A stretch of 39,920 nucleotides of DNA from a virus (IMGVR_UViG_3300044616_001110:1-39920); one strand, 5' to 3'; positions 31,010-37,661 are shown, numbered from the stretch's first letter. Made by a program: numbers and translations. Notes: generated by a model not told the origin, from the letters alone.

Positions 31010-31158
31010 AAAATTTTAAACAATTTCTAGAAAATTATGATGTTTATATTGACAAGCCTATGGGATTCAAGAAGACAGAACCTGAAGTAGATGAGTTAGA
31101 AGTAACTGATACAGAAGATACTGCCCAAGAAGAAATTGCTAATCAAGTAATAAAATGA
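31006..31158 (+). CDS. Small acidic late protein (50 aa) with capsid-targeting-like leader
   Basis: MKNFKQFLENYDVYIDKPMG, then an acidic tail (TEPEVDELEVTDTEDTAQEE). The MKxFxxFLE start closely resembles the N-terminal targeting sequence of T4 internal proteins (MKTYQEFIAEA), which is cut by the head protease. It may be an internal head peptide. ATGA overlap with the methyltransferase. Confidence 0.65.
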   Translation: MKNFKQFLENYDVYIDKPMGFKKTEPEVDELEVTDTEDTAQEEIANQVIK

Positions 31159-31401
31159 GGAGGGGGTAAATTGGGGTATTGTGGGAGGTAGTGGGGTAGA
31201 AGAATATTAGAGAATATTTGAGAAAGTTTGGATTAGAGACCCCTCATATAACCCCCATTAATCGTGTTTTACGCCACTCCCAGCCCCTTTAAGCCTCTCA
31301 AAGTCCCTCCGAGGCCCCTAAAACAACAAAGCCTTATAAGCAATCCTAGAACGTCAAGCAATTACTTATAAGTTTTGACAAATTTTTATAAATTTTGACA
31401 A
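31159..31401. other. Gene-free junction between late plus-strand and early minus-strand blocks
   Basis: No ORF with support on either strand. G-runs near 31161-31196 can pair with C-runs near 31239-31258 and may end transcription. The right end carries two near-identical 16-bp repeats. Base composition changes to GC-rich beyond this point. Confidence 0.5.
31366..31401. repeat. Two direct repeats TTATAARTTTTGACAA, 20 bp apart
   Basis: Copies at 31366-31381 and 31386-31401 differ at one position and are spaced 20 bp start to start, about two helical turns. Candidate protein-binding site or iteron pair. Confidence 0.5.
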
Positions 31402-31533
31402 TTATTTGGAATCCCGCCTCTCCTCAGGGCCCTTAGCTAGCCTTTCCAGAGTCTTTCCGTATCTACGAATGACATTCTCGTAAGCTTTGCGTATCCTGTC
31501 CGACAATTTATTATTATTCTTCTTGTCCGTCAT
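31402..31533 (-). CDS. Very small basic protein (43 aa)
   Basis: MTDKKNNNKLSDRIRKAYEN then VIRRYGKTLERLAKGPEERR, ending DSK. Basic amphipathic helix. The ATG overlaps the stop of the 97-aa gene (ATGA), which supports its reality. Unknown function. Confidence 0.6.
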   Translation of the reverse strand: MTDKKNNNKLSDRIRKAYENVIRRYGKTLERLAKGPEERRDSK

Positions 31534-31823
31534 TCTACATCCCGTCCAGAGCTCTGAGGGGGTCTGCGTGCCATCCGAAGCATTCCTAAGAGGCCCCCCT
31601 CCGTCTCCCCCGGATAGTAGCTCTCAATTTTATTTAAAGCTTCTGGGTCCTGTCCCGCCGGATCCTGTCCCCCAATATTATTACAAATTTTTGTAAAGTT
31701 TATGAGACCATAGTATAGCCCGATAAGGCAGAGCCCCATAATCAGAAGACCCATAAGTAACGCCCGATAGCCCCCAGCCCCATAACCTCTGCGAAGTGGG
31801 GATGGGGAGGCTATCGGACGCAT
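31530..31823 (-). CDS. Single-pass membrane protein (97 aa)
   Basis: Read from ATG 31823 (MRPIASPSPLRRGYGAGGYR), which has AGGA six bases upstream and TGC-TATACT 13 bases before it. One strong hydrophobic helix (ALLMGLLIMGLCLIGLYYGL, residues about 21-40) followed by a polar Pro/Gly tail. Unknown; a small lysis- or envelope-type protein is possible. Its codons near 31612 contain CTACTATC, the arm of the neighbouring hairpin elements. Confidence 0.55.
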   Translation of the reverse strand: MRPIASPSPLRRGYGAGGYRALLMGLLIMGLCLIGLYYGLINFTKICNNIGGQDPAGQDPEALNKIESYYPGETEGGLLGMLRMARRPPQSSGRDVE

Positions 31824-31968
31824 GAACAGTCCTGTAAGTATAGCACCAGATCTGGTATAGTCCAGTAAATGGCACACAAGTCTCAGAAGTAATTCCAGAG
31901 ACCGTCAGCAAATATTTCGAAATTATTGTATAAAGTTTGGCCCCATCCGCCCCGTCCCGTCCAGCGGG

Positions 31969-32030
31969 CTACTATCAGGGGGCGTCCAAATAAAATCAGG
32001 AATTTGAAAAACACAAATTCCTGATAGTAG
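31969..32030 (-). repeat. CTACTATC/GATAGTAG bracketed hairpin element, copy 1
   Basis: Outer arms at 31969-31976 and 32023-32030. Inner perfect stem ATCAGGAATTT (31995-32005) / AAATTCCTGAT (32015-32025). The 3' arm can alternatively pair with CTACTATCAGG at the left end over 11 bp, so two folds compete. Upstream of the 97-aa gene. Confidence 0.8.
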
Positions 32031-32045
32031 CTGAGTATACAGAAT

Positions 32046-32079
32046 CCCCCGGACTGGCTCTCTCCTTCCAGTCCGGGGG
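32046..32079 (-). terminator. GC-rich hairpin after the CobT-like gene
   Basis: Perfect 12-bp stem CCCCCGGACTGG / CCAGTCCGGGGG (32046-32057/32068-32079) without a minus-strand T run; a probable terminator or RNA 3' end. Confidence 0.65.
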
Positions 32080-32098
32080 TCTGCGTTTGTTTTTATTA

Positions 32099-34249
32099 TT
32101 ACTTCTTCGTCACCGTCAGGGACAAGCCAAAGATGGAGTCCACCACCTTCTTGACGGGCTGACCCGCCACGATGTCCACATAGCGGGTGAGGAACACGCG
32201 GTTCCCGCTGCGCTTCGCCATCGTCTTGATGAAGGTGTTCTTGATCTTGGTGAAGGTTCCGGTTTCCACAATGGCATCCTCGTCCTTGACGATCTTCGGG
32301 GTCTTGGTGAGGAAGTAGGAGTCGTAGCCGGGGAAGGTGTCCGGGTGAACGATGATGCAGCCCTCCTTGAACGCCTCCTTCGCAGCCATTGCACGGGGGG
32401 AGTCCATGATCTCCTTGCGCTCATGGTACGGGGTCGTATTGAACAGATCCTCCTTCTCCTTGCGGCTCATGCAGAAGGACATGAATGCGGCTTCGTTGAG
32501 GTTGCCCTGCGCCACGAACATCCCGATGCACCGGGCATTGATCTTGTCGCGGAGGCTGTTCAGCATGGTGGCGATCACCATGTTGCCCATGCAGAGTCCC
32601 GCGTACTCACGGGTATCGACCCGGTAGACCGTTCCCATGATCTCGTTGACCACGGTGAGGGTGTTGCTTCCGGGGCTGTAGAACATGGAAGCCTTGCCCT
32701 CGTCCTTGACCATCACACCATTCGGCTGACCATCGGTAACGAGCATCAGCGTGGGAATCTGAATGTCGTTGTTCTTGACCCACTCCACCATGAACTCGGA
32801 GGCAACGGCGAGGGATTCGACCGTGGGGGTTCCACCCATCGACAGGACGCGAGGAGCATTGATTTCGTGAGTGACCAACGATCCGTAGAGCATGGCAAGC
32901 AACTCCTCACGATCCTTCGCGCTGTCCGTGGACGATGCGAGGCGGATCAGTCGGGCATGGTGGTGAACCATTGCGGTCGGGCAGTCACGCTTGGGTGACA
33001 TTCCGTCATCGTACATAAAGTCCTTGCCCTCGTTGGCGGGGTCGGAAAGAAACTTCTCACGCGCCGTGTACCACTCCTCACCGTCAATCGCACAGGGGTG
33101 AACATCGGTGAACGCGAACACCTCAAACGGAATCTTCGCCTTCTCGCAGAACCACACCAACTGGAGGATCTGAAGGTAGCAGTCCCCGATGGTGTGACCC
33201 ATCGACCCGCTGTAGTCAAGCAGGAACACGATGCCGTGGTTCTTGCCGTCCTGCTTGATGATCTTCGACAGGAAGATATCGTCATGGGTGCGGTACTGGT
33301 GGAGGCGGTCAAGGTTCAGCATCCCGGTCTGCTTCGGACGCTCCCGGCGGATCTCGTCCGCAGCCTTCTTGCGCTCAAACTGTGCGACCATCTGACGCAC
33401 GAACGCATCGGACTCGCGGACGAACTCGCGGTACTTGATGAGCGTGGAGGCAACGAACTCCGGGTTGTTGCTAGAAATGAAGCCCTCGCGGATCATATCC
33501 GAACCGATGATTGCCCTGCGGTAGTCCTTCAGCCCGGTGAGGGTTACGGTGGAACCGTTGAACCGTTCTCCGTTCTTCTTACCACCTCCCTTGATGGTGG
33601 TATCGCTCACAGCATTCTGCGCGATCTCCTCACCATCTCCCTCCACAGACTTCTGCTTCACCTCCTGCACGACCTCCTTCATATCCGGGTGATCGTACAG
33701 ACGCTTTGCCACTTCGATGGTTTCCTCGAAAGTCTTGACGGCATCCACCATGTCCGCAAGTCGCTGCTCCTCCGGGGAGAGGTTGACAACGAGGAAGCCG
33801 GGAACGCCCCACTTGATGTGAAGGTTCAGGCGATTGATGAGTCCCGCCTTCGCAATGTCCATCTTGGAGAAAGAGAACATATCCGTATCCACGATCTCCT
33901 TGTAGCCCAAGTAGAAGTCGCGGCGGGTTCCGGGGAACTTCGCCTTCATCATCTTCTCAATACGGGCATCCTCCACCACATTGGCGATCCGCTGAAGCAG
34001 AGCCTTGTGGTAGCCCTGACCCTCCGCTTCGTTCAGCAACTCCTCGCTGCGCTCGTAGGGAGTCCACAGGGCGTGGCTGATCTCATGGGCAATGAGCATG
34101 GTCTGCACCGTTTCCGACACATCCCAGTTGGGCATCGTCAGATGGCGCGTCTTGATGTCGAACGAGGCAGTCTCCGCGTTCTGATCGAACGAGAAGGACA
34201 GGTTTTCGGAGGCGAGAGCGTTGGCAAAGATGGAGAGAGAATTGTTCAT
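32099..34249 (-). CDS. CobT-like VWA-domain protein
   Basis: A 716-aa protein. The N-terminal region has MLIAHEISHALWTP near residue 52 (HExxH-like, with IANVVEDARIEKMMKAKFPG after it), typical of the phage/CobT VWA family. A VWA domain starts near 335: IVFLLDYSGSMGHTIGDCYL, with the D-x-S-G-S MIDAS motif; TLMLVTDGQP near 500 supplies a later MIDAS-type strand. It pairs with the MoxR/CobS-type AAA+ ATPase upstream, as in cobaltochelatase (CobS/CobT) and MoxR-VWA chaperone systems. Real role in phage unknown: remodelling chaperone or cobalt insertion. Start ATG 34249 is six bases after TACAAT. Confidence 0.8.
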   Translation of the reverse strand: MNNSLSIFANALASENLSFSFDQNAETASFDIKTRHLTMPNWDVSETVQTMLIAHEISHALWTPYERSEELLNEAEGQGYHKALLQRIANVVEDARIEKMMKAKFPGTRRDFYLGYKEIVDTDMFSFSKMDIAKAGLINRLNLHIKWGVPGFLVVNLSPEEQRLADMVDAVKTFEETIEVAKRLYDHPDMKEVVQEVKQKSVEGDGEEIAQNAVSDTTIKGGGKKNGERFNGSTVTLTGLKDYRRAIIGSDMIREGFISSNNPEFVASTLIKYREFVRESDAFVRQMVAQFERKKAADEIRRERPKQTGMLNLDRLHQYRTHDDIFLSKIIKQDGKNHGIVFLLDYSGSMGHTIGDCYLQILQLVWFCEKAKIPFEVFAFTDVHPCAIDGEEWYTAREKFLSDPANEGKDFMYDDGMSPKRDCPTAMVHHHARLIRLASSTDSAKDREELLAMLYGSLVTHEINAPRVLSMGGTPTVESLAVASEFMVEWVKNNDIQIPTLMLVTDGQPNGVMVKDEGKASMFYSPGSNTLTVVNEIMGTVYRVDTREYAGLCMGNMVIATMLNSLRDKINARCIGMFVAQGNLNEAAFMSFCMSRKEKEDLFNTTPYHERKEIMDSPRAMAAKEAFKEGCIIVHPDTFPGYDSYFLTKTPKIVKDEDAIVETGTFTKIKNTFIKTMAKRSGNRVFLTRYVDIVAGQPVKKVVDSIFGLSLTVTKK

Positions 34250-34255
34250 GGAAGT

Positions 34256-34283
34256 ATTGTACCACATCCTACGGGGAAGTCAG
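34256..34283 (-). promoter_or_regulatory. Sigma70-like promoter, leaderless spacing
   Basis: -35 CTGACT (34278-34283), 16-bp spacer, -10 TACAAT (34256-34261), six bases to ATG 34249. Confidence 0.8.
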
Positions 34284-34332
34284 TAATTAGGTTGAGATTT
34301 TTTGGAGTCCGGTAAGCCCGCTGGGGTCCAGA

Positions 34333-34407
34333 CTACTATCACGCCATCCTGAAATTAATAATAAAGTTCTCCGAGTCCTCGGCCCCCAAAAGGGCCTCGG
34401 ATAGTAG
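34333..34407 (-). repeat. CTACTATC/GATAGTAG bracketed hairpin element, copy 2
   Basis: Arms at 34333-34340 and 34400-34407. The inner stem is CCGAG plus GGCCC against GGGCC plus CTCGG with a five-base bulge: different sequence from the other copies but the same position, which argues for conserved structure. Lies 50 bases before the -35 of the CobT-like gene. Confidence 0.8.
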
Positions 34408-34420
34408 TCCGCCATCAGCT

Positions 34421-34448
34421 GCCCCGCCCCCCATTCGGGGGGCGGGGC
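34421..34448 (-). terminator. GC-rich hairpin after the 74-aa gene
   Basis: Perfect 12-bp stem GCCCCGCCCCCC / GGGGGGCGGGGC around ATTC; no T run. Confidence 0.7.
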
Positions 34449-34458
34449 ATGAGCAGCA

Positions 34459-34683
34459 TCAGACGGTGACGGGGTTGATCAGCGAGGTCAGATCGTACAG
34501 ACTCTGACTCACGGCGCTCGGGTACTCCTTCAGAACCCAAGTGGGGACGCCCTTCATGTTGATGCTCTGTGCAATGGTCAGGAGATCGGACTTCTTGAAG
34601 TTGCTGAAGTCCCCGTTGAGGTTAGCCTCCGCGTACTGCTTGGCGGCTGCGACGAAACGATTGCGCTTGTTGAGGTATGGCAT
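34459..34683 (-). CDS. Small helical protein downstream of the CobS-like gene
   Basis: A 74-aa protein: MPYLNKRNRFVAAAKQYAEA, then FKKSDLLTIAQSINMKGVPT WV and a helical end. It starts 22 bases after the AAA+ stop with a purine-rich AGAAAGAAAAAG leader, so it is in the same operon. Unknown function; possibly a partner of the AAA+ protein. Confidence 0.65.
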   Translation of the reverse strand: MPYLNKRNRFVAAAKQYAEANLNGDFSNFKKSDLLTIAQSINMKGVPTWVLKEYPSAVSQSLYDLTSLINPVTV

Positions 34684-34705
34684 TTTCTTTTTCTTTCTTT
34701 CTTGG

Positions 34706-36019
34706 TTAGGCGTTCATGGCGTACTGCGTGTCGGTCGGGATGTCGCGGATGATGTTGTCGATCTCACGCTTCAAGGCTTCGACTGCGGGGTTGTTCTGAT
34801 CCATCCCCTCCACCGGGGGGAGGATGGTCGGGTCGATCTTGGTGTAGAGGTTGAAGAACGCATCCTGCGTAGCCGGGTCGAACCGGGTGAGCGTCAACTT
34901 GATCGCCTTCGTCTTGTCGTTGAAGATGGCGAACGCCTTGCAGACCTCCTCCAAGCGGCGGGTGGTGAGGATGTCATCGTAGCCTCCCGCCTTGAAGCCC
35001 ATGCGGATCGTTTCCGCCCACTTGACGAGGTACTGCGCGAACTCCTTGTCCTCACGACCGAACGCCTTCATCTTGCGGATGATGATGCGCGCTTCGATGG
35101 TCTTGTCCGCGTAGTCCTGCTCAAACCAATAGGAGAAGCGGTCAAGGAACGCCTCGTTCATGCAGCGCGTACCCACGAACCGATCAGACTCGCCCTTGCC
35201 CTTCGTGTTGGCGGTAGCCACCACATTGAAGCCGGAAGCGGGCTTGACGAACGCTCCGATCTTCTTGATGTAGATGCCCTTGCCCTCAAGCACGGGCTGA
35301 AGGCACATCATGCGCTCCGTACCCAAGTCGATCTCGTCAAGCAGGAGGATCGCACCACGCTGCATTGCCTGAACCACGCCACCGAACACGAACTTCGTTT
35401 CGCCGTTGATGAGGCGGAAGCCACCGATGAGATCGTCCTCATCCGTTTCGGCGGTGATGTTGACGCGGATGCACTCACGACCGGAGGCAGCGCAAATCTG
35501 CTCCACCATCGTAGTCTTGCCGTTGCCGGACATACCCGTGATGTAGACGGGAGCGAACTGCTTGGAGGCGAGGATGGAATTGATGTCCTCGTAGTGACCC
35601 CACGGAACGAAAGTGTCGTTCTTGACGGGGACGAGGGAGACATCGTTAGACGGCATGACGAGGTTGTAGTTGCTGCTGTTCATGTTGCTGATTGTATCCG
35701 ATGAGGAGGTGGAAGTCAGAAAATCGTTTGAAGAATCTTGAATGTTTTCGTTGGGGGTATCGGACTCTGCGGGGGTGAACTCAACCACGACCATCTCCGG
35801 GATGGAGTACTTGCCACGACTTGTACGGCGGTTCTTGTCCTGCGTCAGCCAAGCCGGGAGGACGCTATAGGTCTGTCCCCCAAGGGCATAGGACTGCCCG
35901 ATGGCGGCAAGGCACTGCTCACGGGTGTAGACGGCATCACCGATGCTGTTGGGAGTGCCGTACAGGATCTGAAGGGCGTTGAGAAAGTTACGCTTGCGAA
36001 TGTCGATGTTGCTGTTCAT
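34706..36019 (-). CDS. cobS: MoxR/CobS-type AAA+ ATPase
   Basis: A 437-aa ATPase. Walker A GMSGNGKTTMVEQ near residue 162; Walker B AILLLDEIDLG near 222; sensor 1 NVVATANTKGKG near 264; arginine-rich NEAFLDRFSYWF near 286. The first 70 residues may form an added DNA- or protein-binding region (RRTSRGKYSIPEM). CobS-like ATPases are frequent in T4-like cyanophages. Its usual partner, a VWA protein, is the next transcription unit downstream, and a B12-dependent reductase lies in the same window. Cobalt chelation is not proven; general MoxR chaperone activity is equally possible. Start ATG 36019 is six bases after TATAAT. Confidence 0.8.
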   Translation of the reverse strand: MNSNIDIRKRNFLNALQILYGTPNSIGDAVYTREQCLAAIGQSYALGGQTYSVLPAWLTQDKNRRTSRGKYSIPEMVVVEFTPAESDTPNENIQDSSNDFLTSTSSSDTISNMNSSNYNLVMPSNDVSLVPVKNDTFVPWGHYEDINSILASKQFAPVYITGMSGNGKTTMVEQICAASGRECIRVNITAETDEDDLIGGFRLINGETKFVFGGVVQAMQRGAILLLDEIDLGTERMMCLQPVLEGKGIYIKKIGAFVKPASGFNVVATANTKGKGESDRFVGTRCMNEAFLDRFSYWFEQDYADKTIEARIIIRKMKAFGREDKEFAQYLVKWAETIRMGFKAGGYDDILTTRRLEEVCKAFAIFNDKTKAIKLTLTRFDPATQDAFFNLYTKIDPTILPPVEGMDQNNPAVEALKREIDNIIRDIPTDTQYAMNA

Positions 36020-36025
36020 ATGAAC

Positions 36026-36053
36026 ATTATATCAGAAACTTTTGGGAAGTCAA
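36026..36053 (-). promoter_or_regulatory. Sigma70-like promoter, leaderless spacing
   Basis: TTGACT (36048-36053), 16-bp spacer, TATAAT (36026-36031), six bases to ATG 36019. Confidence 0.85.
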
Positions 36054-36114
36054 AAATTGCTCACGAATATTTTGAAATTTTTTTGAGGGTACTGTTAGCC
36101 TCTCGTCCTTTGCA

Positions 36115-36185
36115 CTACTATCACGCAAAGAAATAATAATATACCCAATCCTCAGAAATTGCTAAAGGGCAATTTCTGATAGTAG
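36115..36185 (-). repeat. CTACTATC/GATAGTAG bracketed hairpin element, copy 3
   Basis: Arms at 36115-36122 and 36178-36185; inner stem TCAGAAATTGC (36152-36162) / GCAATTTCTGA (36169-36179). About 60 bases before the -35 of the CobS-like gene. Confidence 0.8.
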
Positions 36186-36195
36186 CTCTAAGAAC

Positions 36196-36219
36196 AAACC
36201 CCGCCTTGCGGCGGGGTTT
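36196..36219 (-). terminator. GC-rich hairpin behind tRNA-Ile
   Basis: Stem AAACCCCGCC / GGCGGGGTTT around TTGC, followed on the minus strand by GTTCTT. A second hairpin GGAGAGCC / GGCTCTCC (36228-36255) lies between it and the tRNA. Confidence 0.75.
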
Positions 36220-36267
36220 GGAGGGGAGGAGAGCCCAGTAGCGGGAAGGCTCTCCGTGGTTGTCGAA

Positions 36268-36343
36268 TAGAAGGGGCGGGAGTTGCACCCACATATTCAC
36301 GCTTATAAGGCATGCGCTCTAACTACGATTCAGCCACCCTTCT
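36268..36343 (-). tRNA. tRNA-Ile (TAT), unusual elbow
   Basis: Acceptor AGAAGGG/CCCTTCT, anticodon loop CTTATAA (decodes AUA), T-loop TGCAACT lacking T55, D-loop without adjacent GG, discriminator A. Shares its altered elbow with the CAT tRNA. Confidence 0.85.
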
Positions 36344-36348
36344 GTGGT

Positions 36349-36446
36349 GGAGCCTTTTTACGGATGCTCCAATGTCCGTGCAACCGTAGGTTGCCTCTAT
36401 GCGGTTTTGGAATTACCGCCAAAACTTAAAATATATAATCCGATTG
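36349..36446 (-). ncRNA. Pseudoknot-type RNA upstream of tRNA-Ile
   Basis: Lies between a promoter and tRNA-Ile with no ORF. On the minus strand: GTTTTGG/CCAAAAC (36419-36425/36404-36410), whose loop CGG can pair with a following CCG; hairpin GCAACC/GGTTGC (36380-36394); then CGGA/TCCG (36375-36378/36361-36364), whose loop GGAGC (36366-36370) can pair with GCTCC (36349-36353), an H-type pseudoknot. Probably processed from the tRNA precursor. Unknown family. Confidence 0.55.
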
Positions 36447-36452
36447 AGGTAC

Positions 36453-36480
36453 ATTGTACCACCTCTTTCTTGTTTGTCAA
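36453..36480 (-). promoter_or_regulatory. Promoter of the ncRNA/tRNA-Ile unit
   Basis: TTGACA (36475-36480), 16-bp spacer, TACAAT (36453-36458). No ATG follows at six bases; it drives RNA genes. Confidence 0.8.
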
Positions 36481-36490
36481 GTCTGTGATG

Positions 36491-36592
36491 TCAAGCAAAA
36501 ATTTTGCGGATCTGCTGGTAGCCGTAGTATGCCATCACGGACACTCCCATGACGATGGCTGCGGCTTTGATGTACTTCCAAAAGTTATTCAT
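36491..36592 (-). CDS. Very small membrane peptide (33 aa)
   Basis: MNNFWKYIKAAAIVMGVSVM then AYYGYQQIRKIFA: one short hydrophobic helix with basic ends. AAAGGA lies about ten bases before the ATG, and it follows the 123-aa gene by 20 bases. Unknown role. Confidence 0.6.
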   Translation of the reverse strand: MNNFWKYIKAAAIVMGVSVMAYYGYQQIRKIFA

Positions 36593-36612
36593 GGCTTTTT
36601 CCTTTCTGTGTT

Positions 36613-36984
36613 TCAGTTGATGACTTCTGCTGTGACGGGAACGGGCTTTGACCGCTTCCCATACTTCTTATAGATGGTGTAGGCAAGGTAGGCAAACGCC
36701 GCCAAGACACCCATCTTCAACAGGGACGAGAACCATCCGCTGCTGGGCTTCTCATTGGGCTTGCTCTCCGCTTCCTCGGTGTGTGCGTGGTTCTTCTTGC
36801 AAGCACACCCCGAAAAGTAGAGACTGCTGTAGTGGCGCAACTCGGATTCAAGGTGACGAATCTTGTTGTCCTTGCTCAAGAGTTTCCACTTGGTGTCATG
36901 CAAGTGAATCATGTAGAGCAAGGACACCACGACGAATCCGACTGTGGAAAGTCCAAGCAAAATGTTGAGATTGTGTGGGGTCAC
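36613..36984 (-). CDS. Two-pass membrane protein with Cys/His linker (123 aa)
   Basis: The start is GTG 36984, overlapping the upstream stop (GTGA) with GGAGG before it. Hydrophobic helix 1 (ILLGLSTVGFVVVSLLYMIH, residues 8-27), a charged coil, then CACKKNHAHTEE, and helix 2 (LLKMGVLAAFAYLAYTIYKK) near 90-110 followed by a basic tail. Unknown; a spanin- or envelope-type role cannot be tested from sequence. Confidence 0.65.
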   Translation of the reverse strand: MTPHNLNILLGLSTVGFVVVSLLYMIHLHDTKWKLLSKDNKIRHLESELRHYSSLYFSGCACKKNHAHTEEAESKPNEKPSSGWFSSLLKMGVLAAFAYLAYTIYKKYGKRSKPVPVTAEVIN

Positions 36985-37262
36985 TTGCCGTCCTCCTTGA
37001 AGCAATCCCAACCCTTGGCTTTGGCGAAGTCGTGCTGCAATTCAGCACTAGTGAAATGCAAACGGCAGATCATCTGCCTCGCCTCGTCGCGCTCGGCGGT
37101 GAGGGTTGCGTTCTCCTGCCGAAGTCGCTTGTTTTCCTGCCATGCCTTTTCGATCATCAAAACTGCCTCGGTCGGAGTCATCTCCACGATCACTTCTCCT
37201 TCGCACCCCATCAACGTAACGGGGCAGGAAGCATCAATCGTCTTTGGTTTCTTCTTGCTCAC
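36981..37262 (-). CDS. Small coiled-coil protein with GWDCxKEDG tail (93 aa)
   Basis: Starts at GTG 37262 overlapping the upstream stop (GTGA), with AGGAGG eight bases before it. Residues about 45-93: NKRLRQENATLTAERDEARQ then MICRLHF and KGWDCFKEDGK, matching the tail of the 94-aa protein at 28623. N-terminal half (SCPVTLMGCEGEVIVEMTPT) is unrelated. Unknown function. Confidence 0.7.
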   Translation of the reverse strand: MSKKKPKTIDASCPVTLMGCEGEVIVEMTPTEAVLMIEKAWQENKRLRQENATLTAERDEARQMICRLHFTSAELQHDFAKAKGWDCFKEDGK

Positions 37263-37435
37263 TTGCCTTCCTCCTTCCGTAGCCGCTGCAATTCCTTCAT
37301 GTTCTCCTCCAACACCCACCGCAGTTCTTCAATGAGTTGCGTGGCGTTCGGTGTCGCTCCGCTCAAGCCTCGCGTCTGGGCGAGAATGCGGTCGGACTTC
37401 TGTGCGAGTGTCATGGCGCAGGTGTTACTGAACAT
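37259..37435 (-). CDS. Small helical protein (58 aa)
   Basis: MFSNTCAMTLAQKSDRILAQ, then TRGLSGATPNATQLIEELRW and VLEENMKELQRLRKEEGK. It has an ordinary 21-base leader with AGGAG, unlike its leaderless neighbours. Heads the operon running to 36491. Confidence 0.65.
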   Translation of the reverse strand: MFSNTCAMTLAQKSDRILAQTRGLSGATPNATQLIEELRWVLEENMKELQRLRKEEGK

Positions 37436-37456
37436 GGCGAGTCTCCTTGTGGGTGT

Positions 37457-37485
37457 AGTGTAGCAGTTAGGGGTGCGGGTGTCAA
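37457..37485 (-). promoter_or_regulatory. Sigma70-like promoter with a normal leader
   Basis: TTGACA (37480-37485), 17-bp spacer, TACACT (37457-37462). The -35 overlaps the stop of the 57-aa gene. The leader carries AGGAG; ATG is 37435. Confidence 0.8.
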
Positions 37486-37655
37486 GGCTTGATCTGATTA
37501 TCGTTGAGAGCCTTGAGGATGTTCATTTCCTCCATCTCATGGATCTTTTCGGGAGTGTATCCCTTTGCCTTCAGTTCGTCGGTCTTGATGGACTGTGCCT
37601 TCAACTGGGCGTAGAAGGCGTCAGCGTCAACATGGATGATGGTGGTCTTGCACAT
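37482..37655 (-). CDS. Small protein (57 aa), leaderless
   Basis: MCKTTIIHVDADAFYAQLKA then QSIKTDELKAKGYTPEKIHE. The start HVDADAFYAQ happens to resemble a Y-family polymerase N-terminus but the protein is far too short. ATG six bases after TATAAT. Unknown function. Confidence 0.65.
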   Translation of the reverse strand: MCKTTIIHVDADAFYAQLKAQSIKTDELKAKGYTPEKIHEMEEMNILKALNDNQIKP

Positions 37656-37661
37656 GGTTGT

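Noticed and set aside
31159-31401. Small ORFs in the block junction
   Set aside because: Only very short frames without ribosome sites or coupling on either strand.
31600-31640. CTACTATCC (minus strand) inside the 97-aa gene as a fifth bracketed element
   Set aside because: No matching second arm within about 100 bases; at most a decayed half-copy.
32087-34315. Long plus-strand ORFs opposite the CobT-like gene (303 and 405 aa)
   Set aside because: GC-rich antisense shadows rich in His/Leu/Val/Gly; the minus frame has HExxH and MIDAS motifs and a promoter.
34541-35704. 387-aa plus-strand ORF opposite the CobS-like gene
   Set aside because: Antisense shadow of an AAA+ gene with clear Walker motifs.
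37482-37655. Y-family DNA polymerase fragment (HVDADAFYAQ start)
   Set aside because: Only 57 residues, own promoter and stop, no further polymerase motifs; resemblance is superficial.
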